In this document: piece after piece, positions 7,509-16,000 of the stretch
Layout of the letters: each line of letters begins with the position of its first letter
Position numbering within the stretch: the stretch's first letter is position 1
Assembly (NCBI GenBank): GCA_035513575.1
Contig: DATKBW010000181.1
Span: forward strand, 1-64,000
Direction of reading: 5' to 3'
Source: JAHWKI01 sp035513575
Lineage (GTDB): Bacteria; Gemmatimonadota; Gemmatimonadetes; Longimicrobiales; RSA9
Length of the DNA: 64,000 nucleotides
Notes under the pieces: model-generated
Database searches by the model: none
The model's input: only the letters and a program-made list of their open reading frames with translations
What the model was told of the DNA's origin: nothing
Position numbers and translations under genes: made by a program

Positions 7509-8431
7509 GGGCGTTGCCTGGTTGCGGTTTCTGCGGGCGCGCCCATCTCGGCGAGGCGCGCGAGGTGATCCCAGCGGGCGTCCACATCTTCCTGGATACG
7601 GCCGATGCCGGCGTCGTCGAGATGGCGGAAGCGGCCCTGGGCGCGGATGTACGGCGCCACGGGCTCCCCGGCGTGGTCGGCGGTGAAGCGCCAGCGGATC
7701 CCGTCCTCGACTTCGAGGAGAGGGAACACGCGGCTCTGGACGGCCATGCGGCCCAGGTCGATGGTGCGCTCGTCCGGTACCTTCCAGCCGGGGGGGCAGG
7801 GGGAGAGGATGTGGAGGAAGCGGGTCCCGCGGATCGCCCGCGCCCTGCGCACCTTGGCGAGCAGGTCCGGCGGATAGGCGGTGGAGGCGGTCGCGGCGTA
7901 GGGGATCCGGTGCGCCGCCATGATGGCGAGGATGTCCTTCTTCCTGCTGCTCTGGGGCTGCTGGGCGGGGGTGGTCGTGGTCCAGGCGCCCCAGGGCGTG
8001 GCGGAGGAGCGCTGGATCCCCGTGTTCATGTACGCCTCGTTGTCGTAGCAGACGTAGAGGATGTCCTCGTTGCGTTCGGCGGCGCCGGATAGGGCCTGGA
8101 GGCCGATGTCGAACGTGCCGCCATCGCCGGCCCAGACCATCACGGTGGTCTCCGTGTCCCCGCGCACGTCGAGGGCGGCCCGGATGCCGGAGGCCACGGC
8201 GGCCCCGGTCTCGAATGCGGTGTGGTAGAGCGGGACGCGGAGCGACGACTGGGGGAACGGTCCCGCGATGATGGACCAGCAACACGCGGGGAGGACCACG
8301 ATGGTGTCGGGCCCCATCTCCTTGAGGACCAGCCGCATGGCCAGCGGGGCGCCGCAGCCGGGACAGGCGAGGTGTCCGGGTTCCATGAGCTCGCGGCGCG
8401 GCACCTCATCCCGGATCATCACCTGACTCAT
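7502..8431 (-). CDS. 2-oxoacid:acceptor oxidoreductase, beta (TPP) subunit
   Basis: This is the thiamine-diphosphate subunit of a pyruvate- or 2-oxoisovalerate:ferredoxin-type oxidoreductase, which makes an acyl-CoA, CO2 and low-potential electrons. The 309-residue protein has the N-terminal 'HLACPGCGAPLAM' that starts these subunits, the TPP-Mg motif starting at 'WAGDGGTFDIGLQAL' and continuing to 'CYDNEAYMNTG', and 'SPCPPGW' further on. The ATG overlaps the alpha-subunit stop (ATGA) and its own end overlaps the cytochrome start, so it is embedded in the operon. The 2-oxoacid cannot be told from the sequence; the subunit split (gamma, alpha, beta separate) is that of Por/Vor enzymes. Confidence 0.95.
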   Translation of the reverse strand: MSQVMIRDEVPRRELMEPGHLACPGCGAPLAMRLVLKEMGPDTIVVLPACCWSIIAGPFPQSSLRVPLYHTAFETGAAVASGIRAALDVRGDTETTVMVWAGDGGTFDIGLQALSGAAERNEDILYVCYDNEAYMNTGIQRSSATPWGAWTTTTPAQQPQSSRKKDILAIMAAHRIPYAATASTAYPPDLLAKVRRARAIRGTRFLHILSPCPPGWKVPDERTIDLGRMAVQSRVFPLLEVEDGIRWRFTADHAGEPVAPYIRAQGRFRHLDDAGIGRIQEDVDARWDHLARLAEMGAPAETATRQRPC

Positions 8432-9588
8432 GGCTTCCCTCCCACCCAGATGTCCTCACGCGCGGGCGTGTCCGTGGCCCGGGCCCGCTCGATCACCTCG
8501 TCGATCACCGCCGGCGTCACATCCCTCCCCCCGAGGCCCAGGACGTAGCCGTGGATGATGGGCCGGTCGTCGAGGGGGACGTCGTAGAGGGCGGAGCGGA
8601 TCTCCTCGGCGAAGATGCCGCCATGTCCCGGAGAGACGTTCCGGTCCAGCACGGCGACGCGCCGGACGCGGCGGAGCGCCGCGCGGAGTGCGGCCGTGGG
8701 GAACGGACGGAACATCTTGACCTTGAGGAGTCCGACCGCGTCGCCGTCGGCGCGGCGGCGGTCCACGACCACCCGCGCGGTGGAGGTGATGGTCCCGGAA
8801 GTGACCAGGACCGTGTGGGCGCCGTCGGTCCGGTAGCTCTCGATGGCGCCCCACCCGCGCCCGGTGAGGAGCCGCCAATCGGCGTCCACCTCGGGGTAGA
8901 GGAGCGCCGCGCGGTCCATCGCGTCCTGCTGGTCCCGCCGCATCTCCATGTATGAGCCCGGGGCGACGAGGCCGTTCAGGGCGCAGGGCTCGTCCGTATC
9001 CAGCTTCACGCGCGCCACGCGGGGCGGCAGGAACTCGTCGACGATCGCCTGGTCGGGGATGTCCACGGGCTCGCTGGTATGGGAGAGGAAGAATGCGTCG
9101 AGGCTGATCATGACCGGGAGGTCCACCGCCTCGGCCAGGCGGAAGGCCTGGATGGTCGTGTCCAGCACCTCCTGGTTGTTCTCGCAGTAGAGCTGAACCC
9201 ATCCCGTATCCCGCTGGCTCAGCGAATCGTTCTGGTCCGCCCAGATGTTCCAGCCGGGGCCCATGGCGCGGTTGACGTTGGCCATGACGATGGGGTGCCG
9301 GGCGTTCGCCGCCCAGTGCAGCATCTCGTGCATGAGGGCCAGCCCCTGGGACGACGTGGCCGTGAAGGTCCGGGCCCCCGCGGCGCTCGCCCCGACGACC
9401 GCCGCCATGGCCGAGTGCTCAGACTCCACCTTGATGAAGCGGGCGGGCAGCTCCCCGCTGCCGCACATCTCCGAGAGCAGCTCGACGACCTGGGTCTGGG
9501 GGGTGATCGGGTAGGCCGCGATCACCTCCGCCCGGGCGAGCTTCACGCCCAGCGACACCGCGTGGTTCCCGACGATGACCTTCCTCAC
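8428..9588 (-). CDS. 2-oxoacid:acceptor oxidoreductase, alpha subunit
   Basis: The GTG at 9588 is the start because it gives the expected 'VRKVIVGNHAVSLGVKLARA' and forms a GTGA overlap with the preceding stop. The 386-residue product has the pyrimidine-binding domain with 'VIAAYPITPQTQVVELL' and 'FIKVESEHSAMAAVVGASAA', which is diagnostic of the alpha subunit. It continues with 'FTATSSQGLALMHEML' and a transketolase-C-like domain ending in 'HGYVLGLGGRDVTP'. It needs the beta subunit for TPP binding and the gamma subunit for CoA-dependent turnover. It is in the order gamma, flavoprotein/ferredoxin, alpha, beta. Confidence 0.95.
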   Translation of the reverse strand: MRKVIVGNHAVSLGVKLARAEVIAAYPITPQTQVVELLSEMCGSGELPARFIKVESEHSAMAAVVGASAAGARTFTATSSQGLALMHEMLHWAANARHPIVMANVNRAMGPGWNIWADQNDSLSQRDTGWVQLYCENNQEVLDTTIQAFRLAEAVDLPVMISLDAFFLSHTSEPVDIPDQAIVDEFLPPRVARVKLDTDEPCALNGLVAPGSYMEMRRDQQDAMDRAALLYPEVDADWRLLTGRGWGAIESYRTDGAHTVLVTSGTITSTARVVVDRRRADGDAVGLLKVKMFRPFPTAALRAALRRVRRVAVLDRNVSPGHGGIFAEEIRSALYDVPLDDRPIIHGYVLGLGGRDVTPAVIDEVIERARATDTPAREDIWVGGKP

Positions 9589-11324
9589 AGCTCCTCCCGT
9601 GTCATCACGATGGCCCCGCGGGGGCACTCCTCGGCGCAGATCCCGCACCCCTTGCAGTGGTCGAGGTCGATCACGAAGCCGTGTCCGCCGGGCGCCGGCG
9701 AGATGGCCACGTCGGGGCACAGGATCATGCACAGCTCGCAATCGTTGCAGACGCCGCAGTTGAAACAGCGGCGGGCCTCGTCCACGGCCGCGCGGAGGTC
9801 GAGGCCGGTATTCACCTCCGTGAATTCCAGCGGTCCCGATCGCCAGCCCTCCGGGTGGCGTGGCAGCTTTCGGAAATGGACGGTCCGGAGGTCCTCCGCC
9901 GGCACGACCTCGTTGCGCGGGTCGGTGCGCGGCACGGGATCGTCGCCCCGCCACCGTGAGGCGGAAAACGCGGCGCCGGCCCAGCGCAGCTCCTCGATGC
10001 CGTCCCGCGGCCCGACCTCACCGTGCAGCCAGCGGAGGTAGCGGTCGATGCCGATGGCACCGGCCTTCCCGGAGCCCAGTGCCGCCGCGACGCTCCGCTC
10101 CTCGTTCGCGAGGTCACCGCCGGCGAAGAGCTTCCCCGTCCCCGTGGCCCCGAGCGGGTCGATCCGCACGCTCCCGCCGTGGGCGGTCCCGAGCCCGGGC
10201 GGGAGCGTGGCGATGTCGGGGTCCTCGCCGATGGCGGCGAGAACGGTGTCGACCTCGAGCGTCACCCCGCCATCGTCCACCCGCACGGGGCGCCGCCGCC
10301 CGCTGGCGTCGGGCTCCCCCAGCTCCATGCCCATCAGGTCCATGGCGACGAGGCGGCCGCCGCGATGGTGGAACGCGGCGGGCGCGGCCAGGAAGATGAA
10401 GTCGACGCCCTCGCGCATCGCCTCCTCCACCTCCTGGGGGATGGCGGGCATCTCGGCCCTGGTCCGGCGATAGACGACGACGGGCGCGGCCCCGAGCCGG
10501 AGTGCCGTGCGCGCGCAGTCCATGGCGGTGTTGCCGCCCCCGATGACGGCGACGCGCCGCCCGATATCCGGCCGGTCGCCGCGGTTCACCGCCTTCAGGA
10601 ATCCGATCCCCGGAACGACCCCCGGTCCATCCTCACCGGGCACGCCCATGAGCCTGGGGTGATGGGCGCCCGTGGCGAGGAAGACGGCGTCGTAGCGGTC
10701 CAGCTCCGCCGCCGCGAGCGCCCCTTCCAGGCGGACCCCCGTCCGGAACCGCACGCCCATGGCGGCGATGGCCTCGATCTGCCGGTCCAGCACGTCGCGG
10801 GGGAGGCGGTACGCCGGGATGCCCTGGCGCAGCATGCCCCCCGGAGAGTCCCCTTCGTCGTACACGGTGACGGGGTACCCGGCGCGGGCCAGGTGCCACG
10901 CGCAGGACAGCCCCGCCGGGCCGCCGCCCAGAACGGCGACGGCCTCCGCCCGCGGCGCGTCGCGGCGCGGCAGGATCAGGCGCTCCAGCGCGAAATCGCC
11001 CACCGCCCGCTCCACCGCGTGGACGGCCACCGCGTCATCGAACGTGCGGCGGCTGCACGCGCCCTCGCAGGGGTGGTGGCAGACGCGGCCCGTCACCGCG
11101 GGCATGGGGTTTTCGCGCAGGAGGAGGTCCACCGCCTCGCGGAGCCGCCCCTCCCGGAGCAGGTTCATGTAGCCCTCCACGTCCACCCCCGCCGGGCACG
11201 CGTGATTGCACGGGGCCACGGCGTCGCGGTACTGCGGCCGGATGTACTTCCAGGACCCGGTCCGGTTCTCCCGCGTGCTCGTGGTGCTCACGGCGACGCG
11301 CGGGCGGTCGCTCCGCTCAGGCAT
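9585..11324 (-). CDS. GltD-type FAD/NAD(P) oxidoreductase fused to a 2[4Fe-4S] ferredoxin
   Basis: The 579-residue protein (start at 'MPERSDRPRVAVS') probably carries electrons between the 2-oxoacid oxidoreductase and NAD(P). Domains in order: an N-terminal Fe-S domain with 'CNHACPAGVD' and 'CHHPCEGACS'; a FAD Rossmann motif 'AVLGGGPAGLSCAWHLA'; an NAD(P) motif 'VAVIGGGNTAMDCARTAL'; and a C-terminal ferredoxin with 'CGVCNDCELCMILCP' and 'CKGCGICAEECP'. The last part takes the place of the small delta (PorD) subunit. The ATG overlaps the gamma-subunit stop by 8 nt and its stop overlaps the alpha-subunit GTG. A stand-alone GltD or a dihydropyrimidine dehydrogenase-like role is less likely in this context. 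Confidence 0.93.
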   Translation of the reverse strand: MPERSDRPRVAVSTTSTRENRTGSWKYIRPQYRDAVAPCNHACPAGVDVEGYMNLLREGRLREAVDLLLRENPMPAVTGRVCHHPCEGACSRRTFDDAVAVHAVERAVGDFALERLILPRRDAPRAEAVAVLGGGPAGLSCAWHLARAGYPVTVYDEGDSPGGMLRQGIPAYRLPRDVLDRQIEAIAAMGVRFRTGVRLEGALAAAELDRYDAVFLATGAHHPRLMGVPGEDGPGVVPGIGFLKAVNRGDRPDIGRRVAVIGGGNTAMDCARTALRLGAAPVVVYRRTRAEMPAIPQEVEEAMREGVDFIFLAAPAAFHHRGGRLVAMDLMGMELGEPDASGRRRPVRVDDGGVTLEVDTVLAAIGEDPDIATLPPGLGTAHGGSVRIDPLGATGTGKLFAGGDLANEERSVAAALGSGKAGAIGIDRYLRWLHGEVGPRDGIEELRWAGAAFSASRWRGDDPVPRTDPRNEVVPAEDLRTVHFRKLPRHPEGWRSGPLEFTEVNTGLDLRAAVDEARRCFNCGVCNDCELCMILCPDVAISPAPGGHGFVIDLDHCKGCGICAEECPRGAIVMTREEL

Positions 11325-11901
11325 GGGCCACGTCGGCCAGCGCGGGGGTCGTGGAGCGCACGGCGGCCGCGGCCTCGCGGGCGGCCGCCACGTTCGCATC
11401 AGGGCGGGTGGGGACCTCCTCTTCGATCGCCGCGCAGATGGCGTCGAGGGAGACCAGCCCGGACCAGCTGGCGAACGCGCCGAGGATGGCCGTGTTCACG
11501 ATGGGCTGCGAGCGGCTCCCGATGCCGTGCGCGGAGGCGATGGCGCCGGCATCCACGGTGGCGACCCGGAAGCGGGAGGCGAGCGCGGGATGGTCGCCTG
11601 GCTGGAGCGCGGTGTTGATCAGGATCCCGCCTCCCTCCCGCAGCCCCGCGGTGACGTCGATGGCCCGGACCAGGGTCGGATCGAGGACGATCAGGTCGTC
11701 CGGCGCGGTCACCTCGCAGCGGAGTCGGATCGGGGCGTCGTCGACACGCAGGAACGCGGTGACGGGCGCGCCCCGGCGCTCGACCCCGAAGGCCGGAAAG
11801 GACTGCACCCAGCGGCCCTCCCGGAAGAGGGCGACGGCGAGGACCTTGGACGCGATCACCGCGCCCTGCCCGCCGCGCCCGTGGATGCGAAGCTCCCGCA
11901 T
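11317..11901 (-). CDS. 2-oxoacid:acceptor oxidoreductase, gamma subunit
   Basis: First gene of the operon. The 194-residue product begins with 'MRELRIHGRGGQGAVIASKV', the hallmark of the gamma subunit, and has 'SFPAFGVERRGAPVTAFLRV' and 'PIVNTAILGAFASW', which are also typical. The gamma subunit forms the CoA-binding part of the enzyme. The ATG has a strong GAGGAGG about 5 nt upstream. The promoter must lie in the 257-nt gap shared with the divergent small Cys-rich gene. Confidence 0.95.
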   Translation of the reverse strand: MRELRIHGRGGQGAVIASKVLAVALFREGRWVQSFPAFGVERRGAPVTAFLRVDDAPIRLRCEVTAPDDLIVLDPTLVRAIDVTAGLREGGGILINTALQPGDHPALASRFRVATVDAGAIASAHGIGSRSQPIVNTAILGAFASWSGLVSLDAICAAIEEEVPTRPDANVAAAREAAAAVRSTTPALADVAHA

Positions 11902-12063
11902 CGGGCCTCCTCACCATGGTCCATCGCACCCGCGCTCCCGAGCGCACGGCCCGACGCGGATCTCCCGCATAATGGCGAGACACGGCGACCGGCGGCGTAG
12001 GGAGGCGGTGGAAAGTGCCGTGGGGGAACGCCGGACGACGGCGCAGGGACTTGCCGGAAAACG

Positions 12064-12077
12064 GGGCGGATCCGCCC
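12064..12077. promoter_or_regulatory. Perfect 14-bp palindrome, possible operator
   Basis: GGGCGGATCCGCCC reads the same on both strands and sits in the 257-nt divergent region between the oxidoreductase operon (start 11901) and the small Cys-rich gene (12159). Such a site could bind a dimeric repressor, but high GC makes chance palindromes plausible. No convincing -35/-10 pair was seen in the region. Confidence 0.35.
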
Positions 12078-12158
12078 TGGCGAATTGATCGAAGGCCCCG
12101 GGTCCCCCTACGTTCAGGCGAGCCCCATCCCCGAAGCGGCGCACGAGAGGAGGCCGAA

Positions 12159-12362
12159 ATGATGGCCACGTGGATGACCGAGAAGGAAGCGACGCGGGAG
12201 CGGGTCCTGGCGCTCGGCGTGTGCTGCGCCGAGGCCCAGGCGGACGGGGTCCCCTGCGCCGACCCCTGGCGCAACTGCCTGCGCTGCGGCCGGGCGCTCC
12301 CCGCCCGCCGGCTCGCGCTGCGCCTGACGGAGGCGACCCGGACGCGGGAGGGTGGGGGTTGA
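12159..12362 (+). CDS. Small Cys-rich protein of unknown function
   Basis: The 67-residue ORF begins with tandem ATG codons (12159 and 12162) after a strong GAGAGGAGG (12145-12153), which is the main reason to accept it. The centre has 'GVCCAEAQADGVPCADPW' followed by 'NCLRCGRA', giving five cysteines that could hold one zinc ion or form disulfides. There is no signal peptide. It lies 45 nt upstream of the carbonic anhydrase on the same strand, with a perfect hairpin between them. I do not recognise the family. Confidence 0.65.
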   Translation: MMATWMTEKEATRERVLALGVCCAEAQADGVPCADPWRNCLRCGRALPARRLALRLTEATRTREGGG

Positions 12363-12370
12363 GGCGGCGC

Positions 12371-12399
12371 GTGTTGCTCGACCGCAGGTCGAGCAACAC
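12371..12399 (+). promoter_or_regulatory. Perfect 13-bp hairpin before carbonic anhydrase
   Basis: The arms 12371-12383 (GTGTTGCTCGACC) and 12387-12399 are perfect reverse complements around a 3-nt GCA loop. The hairpin ends 8 nt before the carbonic anhydrase ATG and fills the region where a Shine-Dalgarno sequence should be; none is visible. It could be a terminator for the small gene, a protein-binding operator or a translation-control element. The following sequence is CTTCCCCC rather than a T-run. Confidence 0.7.
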
Positions 12400-12407
12400 C
12401 TTCCCCC

Positions 12408-13019
12408 ATGCCCGAACACCTCATTGCCGGCCTCCGAAACTTCCGTCGCGAGACGTTCCCCCGTTACCGCGAGCACTACCAGCGGCTGGTGGACGAAGGG
12501 CAGCGTCCCACGACCCTGTTCATCGGCTGCTCCGATTCCCGGATCGTGCCGGACCTCCTCATGCAGACGGGCCCGGGAGAGCTCTTCATCGTCCGGAACA
12601 TGGGCGGGTTCGTCCCGCCCTTCGAGCCGGACGAGGGGTTCCACGGGACGTCGGCCGCCATCGAGTTCGCGGTGCTGACGCTCGGCGTGACCGACATCGT
12701 GGTGTGCGCTCACTCGCACTGCGGAGCCATCCGCGCGCTGTACGACCCGCCGAACCCTGACACGCCGCACATCAGCCGGTGGCTGACGCTGGGGCAGGAG
12801 GCCCGGCTGGACGGCCCGCCGACGCCGGAGACGCTCCGCGCCTCGGAGCGCCGGTCGGTGGCCGTGCAGCTGGAGCGGCTCCTCGGCTATCCCCCGGTCC
12901 GGGCCCGCGTGGACGACGGGACGCTGTCGCTCCACGGCTGGCTTTACGTGCTGGAGGAGGGCCAGGTGCTGGGGCTGGACATCCCGACCGGCGCCTTCCT
13001 GCCGGTGGCGGACGACTGA
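12408..13019 (+). CDS. Beta-class carbonic anhydrase
   Basis: The enzyme interconverts CO2 and bicarbonate in the cytoplasm. The 203-residue protein has the beta-class zinc site: Cys41 in 'GCSDSR' (with the Asp43/Arg45 pair) and His102/Cys105 in 'CAHSHCGA'. 'FIVRNMGG' is also conserved. The length fits the class, and the C-terminal 'LHGWLYVLEEGQVLGLD' is the usual last strand. The ATG has no Shine-Dalgarno and is preceded by a perfect hairpin. Supply of bicarbonate would suit the nearby CO2-handling oxidoreductase, but the genes are divergent and such a link is inference. Confidence 0.96.
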   Translation: MPEHLIAGLRNFRRETFPRYREHYQRLVDEGQRPTTLFIGCSDSRIVPDLLMQTGPGELFIVRNMGGFVPPFEPDEGFHGTSAAIEFAVLTLGVTDIVVCAHSHCGAIRALYDPPNPDTPHISRWLTLGQEARLDGPPTPETLRASERRSVAVQLERLLGYPPVRARVDDGTLSLHGWLYVLEEGQVLGLDIPTGAFLPVADD

Positions 13020-13027
13020 GGCGGGAC

Positions 13028-16000
13028 TCAGCCGCCGATGGCCCTCGCGGCCGGAGGGAGGGCCCGATCGCCGAGAGCCGCCGCGCCGCCGACGCGATCG
13101 TCGCTACGGACATGGGAGCCATCGGGCCTGAGCTCCCACGCGCTGGGGTCGGAGAGCAGGTCGTCGAGGATCTGCTTCAGGCGCGCGCGACACTCCGGCT
13201 CCCGGACGGGGACGGCCACCTCGACCCGGCGCGACAGGTTGCGGGGCCGCCAGTCGGCGGAGCCGATGATGTATTCCGGGTCCCCGCCGTTGCCAAATTC
13301 GAAGATCCGCGCGTGCTGGAGGAGTCGGCCCAGGACGCTGATGATCCGGATGTTCTCGGAGAGCCCCGGCACGCCGGGCCGCAGCGCGCAGATCTCCCGC
13401 GCCGCGAGCTCGATCCGCACGCCCGCCTGGGACGCTTCGTAGAGCTTGGCGATGGTGCGCCGGTCCGCGAGGCCGTTCAGCTGCCCGCGCAGACTCCCGC
13501 CCCGCCCCGCCCGCGCGTGCTCGATCTCCCGTTCGATCCGCTCCAGCAGCCGCCGTCGCATGTTGAACGGGGAGACCAGGAGGTGGGTGAACTCCGAGGG
13601 CGCCGAGTACCCCGTGAGGATGTTGAACACGGCCTGGACCTCCTCGCCGATCTCCTGGTCCGCGGTGAGGAGCGCGACGTCCGTGTAGCTCCGGGCTGTC
13701 CGGTTGTTCAGGTTCCCGGTCCCGATGTAGCAGTACCGTGCCAGCCCGTCCCCCTCGCGCCGGACGACGAGCCCCGCCTTCGCGTGCACCTTGTACTTCA
13801 GCGGACTGAACACGACGTGGATGCCGGCGGCGGTCAGGGATCTCGCCCAGGCGATGTTGCGCTGCTCGTCGAAGCTGGCCTTGATCTCGATCAGGGCCAC
13901 CGCGTCCTTCCCGAGCTGACGGGCCCGGGAGAGCGCCTTGACGACGGCGGACGAGGCATCGGTCCGGTAGAGGGTGACCTTGAGGCTGACCACGTCCGGG
14001 TCCTCCGCGGCCTCCGCGATGAAGCGGGCGGCGGTGGTCTCGAAGGCCTCGTACGGGAAATGGACGAGACGGTCGCGCTCGCGGAGGATCTCGAAGATGG
14101 AGCGGTCGTGGTCGAACGGGTCCTTCCGCTCCATGGGCTGGAAGCGGAGGTCGTCGTGGCCGGGGACGGAGGCGAGCTCGGCGAGGGTCGCGAGATCGAT
14201 CAGCCCGTCGATCACGTAGAGGTCCTGCGGTCCGAGCCGCACCACCTCGCCGCTCCCCTCATAGCGGACCTCGCGGAGGATCAGGTCGCGCAGCGCGAAG
14301 GGCATGGATGCTTCGACCTCGAGCCGCACGGGGGCGCGGAAGGGTCGCCGGGCGACGTCCTCCTCGACCATCTGGAGCACATCGCCGATGAGGGTCTCGT
14401 CCAGCTGCGTCTTGGCGCTCCGGGTGATCCGGAAGAGGTGTGCGCTCTGCACCTCGAGCCCCGAGAAGAGCTCCGGCAGGCGGGCCACCAGCAGCTCTTC
14501 CAGCGGGACGAACCGGTTGCCATCGGGCAGCGGGAGGAAGCGGGGGAGCTCCCCCGGTAGCTCGATGGCGGTGAAATGCCCGCGATCCGCGTCGGGGAGC
14601 CGGACCACCGCGGCGATGGCGGGACGGAGATTGCGGATGTGGGGGAAGGGGTGGCTCGCATCCGCGGCCAGGGGCGTGAGCACGGCCTCGGCGTCGGTGG
14701 CGAAGTGATCGAGGAGGAACGCCCGCTCGTCGTCCTCGAGCTCGGCCCAGCGCAGGATGCGGATCCCCTCCTCCGCGAGGGCCGGGATGAGCCGGTCGTG
14801 CAGGAGCCGCTGGGCGCGGGCCGTGATCTGGCGCGCCCGGATCGCGATGAGGTCGAGCTGCTCCTGGGCGGTCAGCCCGTCCAGGGTCTCCCGCCGTCCG
14901 CCCAGCGTCAGCTCGTCCTTGAACCCCGCCACGCGCGTCATGAAGAAGTCGTCGTGGCGTCCGCCGAACATGGCGAGGAACCGTACCCGCTCCAGCAGCG
15001 GGGCCTCCTCCGACTCGGCGTAGACGAGCATCCGCTCGTCGAACGCCATCCGGCTGAGCTCCGCGTTGAGCAGGTGGCCGGGGGGGAGGTCCTTGTCCGG
15101 CAGGTCCAGCGACGGCGGAGCGGGGAGCGCCAGCTCGAGGGCCTCGGCCCCGGCGCCCTCGGGGTCGCGCGTGGCCGTGGGCGTCTCTCCGCCCAGATCC
15201 GAGCGGGCGACCACCTCCAGCGCGGCGAGGGTCCGGCGGTGCCGGAGGCCGGCGGAGCCGACCGTACCCAGGATCTCGCTCAGCGACAGCCACACGACGC
15301 CATCCGGCGCCGGCTCCGGCACGGCATCCTCGGCGAGCCAGACCTCGAGCGCGGGGCGCCCGGGCCCACCCGCGTTGGTACCCAGCAGCCTGACCCTCCC
15401 GCCCTGCCCGGACAGCCGCCGGTCCAACACCCGGCGGCACGCCATCTCCCCGCTGCCGTCCCCGGCCGGGATGCGGAGCCCGTCCTCGGAGCGGATCAGC
15501 GCGATACGGTCGGCCCGGACCGCAGCGACCGCGACTTCCCGTGCCGCCCGGACCTCGCGCTCCAGCGCGACGATCTCCGCGTCATCGAGGAACTCGCGGG
15601 CGCGGCGCGCGGGCTCCGACAGGGTGATGCGGACGCCGGGCTCGTCCTCGAGGGCGCGGATCACCGCGCCGATCCCGGCCGAGTCCGGGGCGGTGATCAG
15701 GATCTCCCACAGCGAGCCAGAGAGGGAGCCGCGGCGGACCGTCAGCGTGTCGTACGCGAGCTCGATCCGGGGCCCTTCCCCCTCGTCGGTGCGGCCGGTC
15801 CGGATCTGGCGCATGGTCTCGATCTCGAACGCCACATCGAGCCGCCGCGGGTCCACCAGGGCGCGCAGCAGGCGTGCGGGCTTGGAGTCCCCGGCGAACA
15901 CCGCCTCGGCGTCCGACTCGGTGACGTCCGCCGACGCGCGATGGCGCAGCGGCGGGCCGCCCTCCCCCGGCTCGCGAATATCGATCATCAGCGTGCGCCG

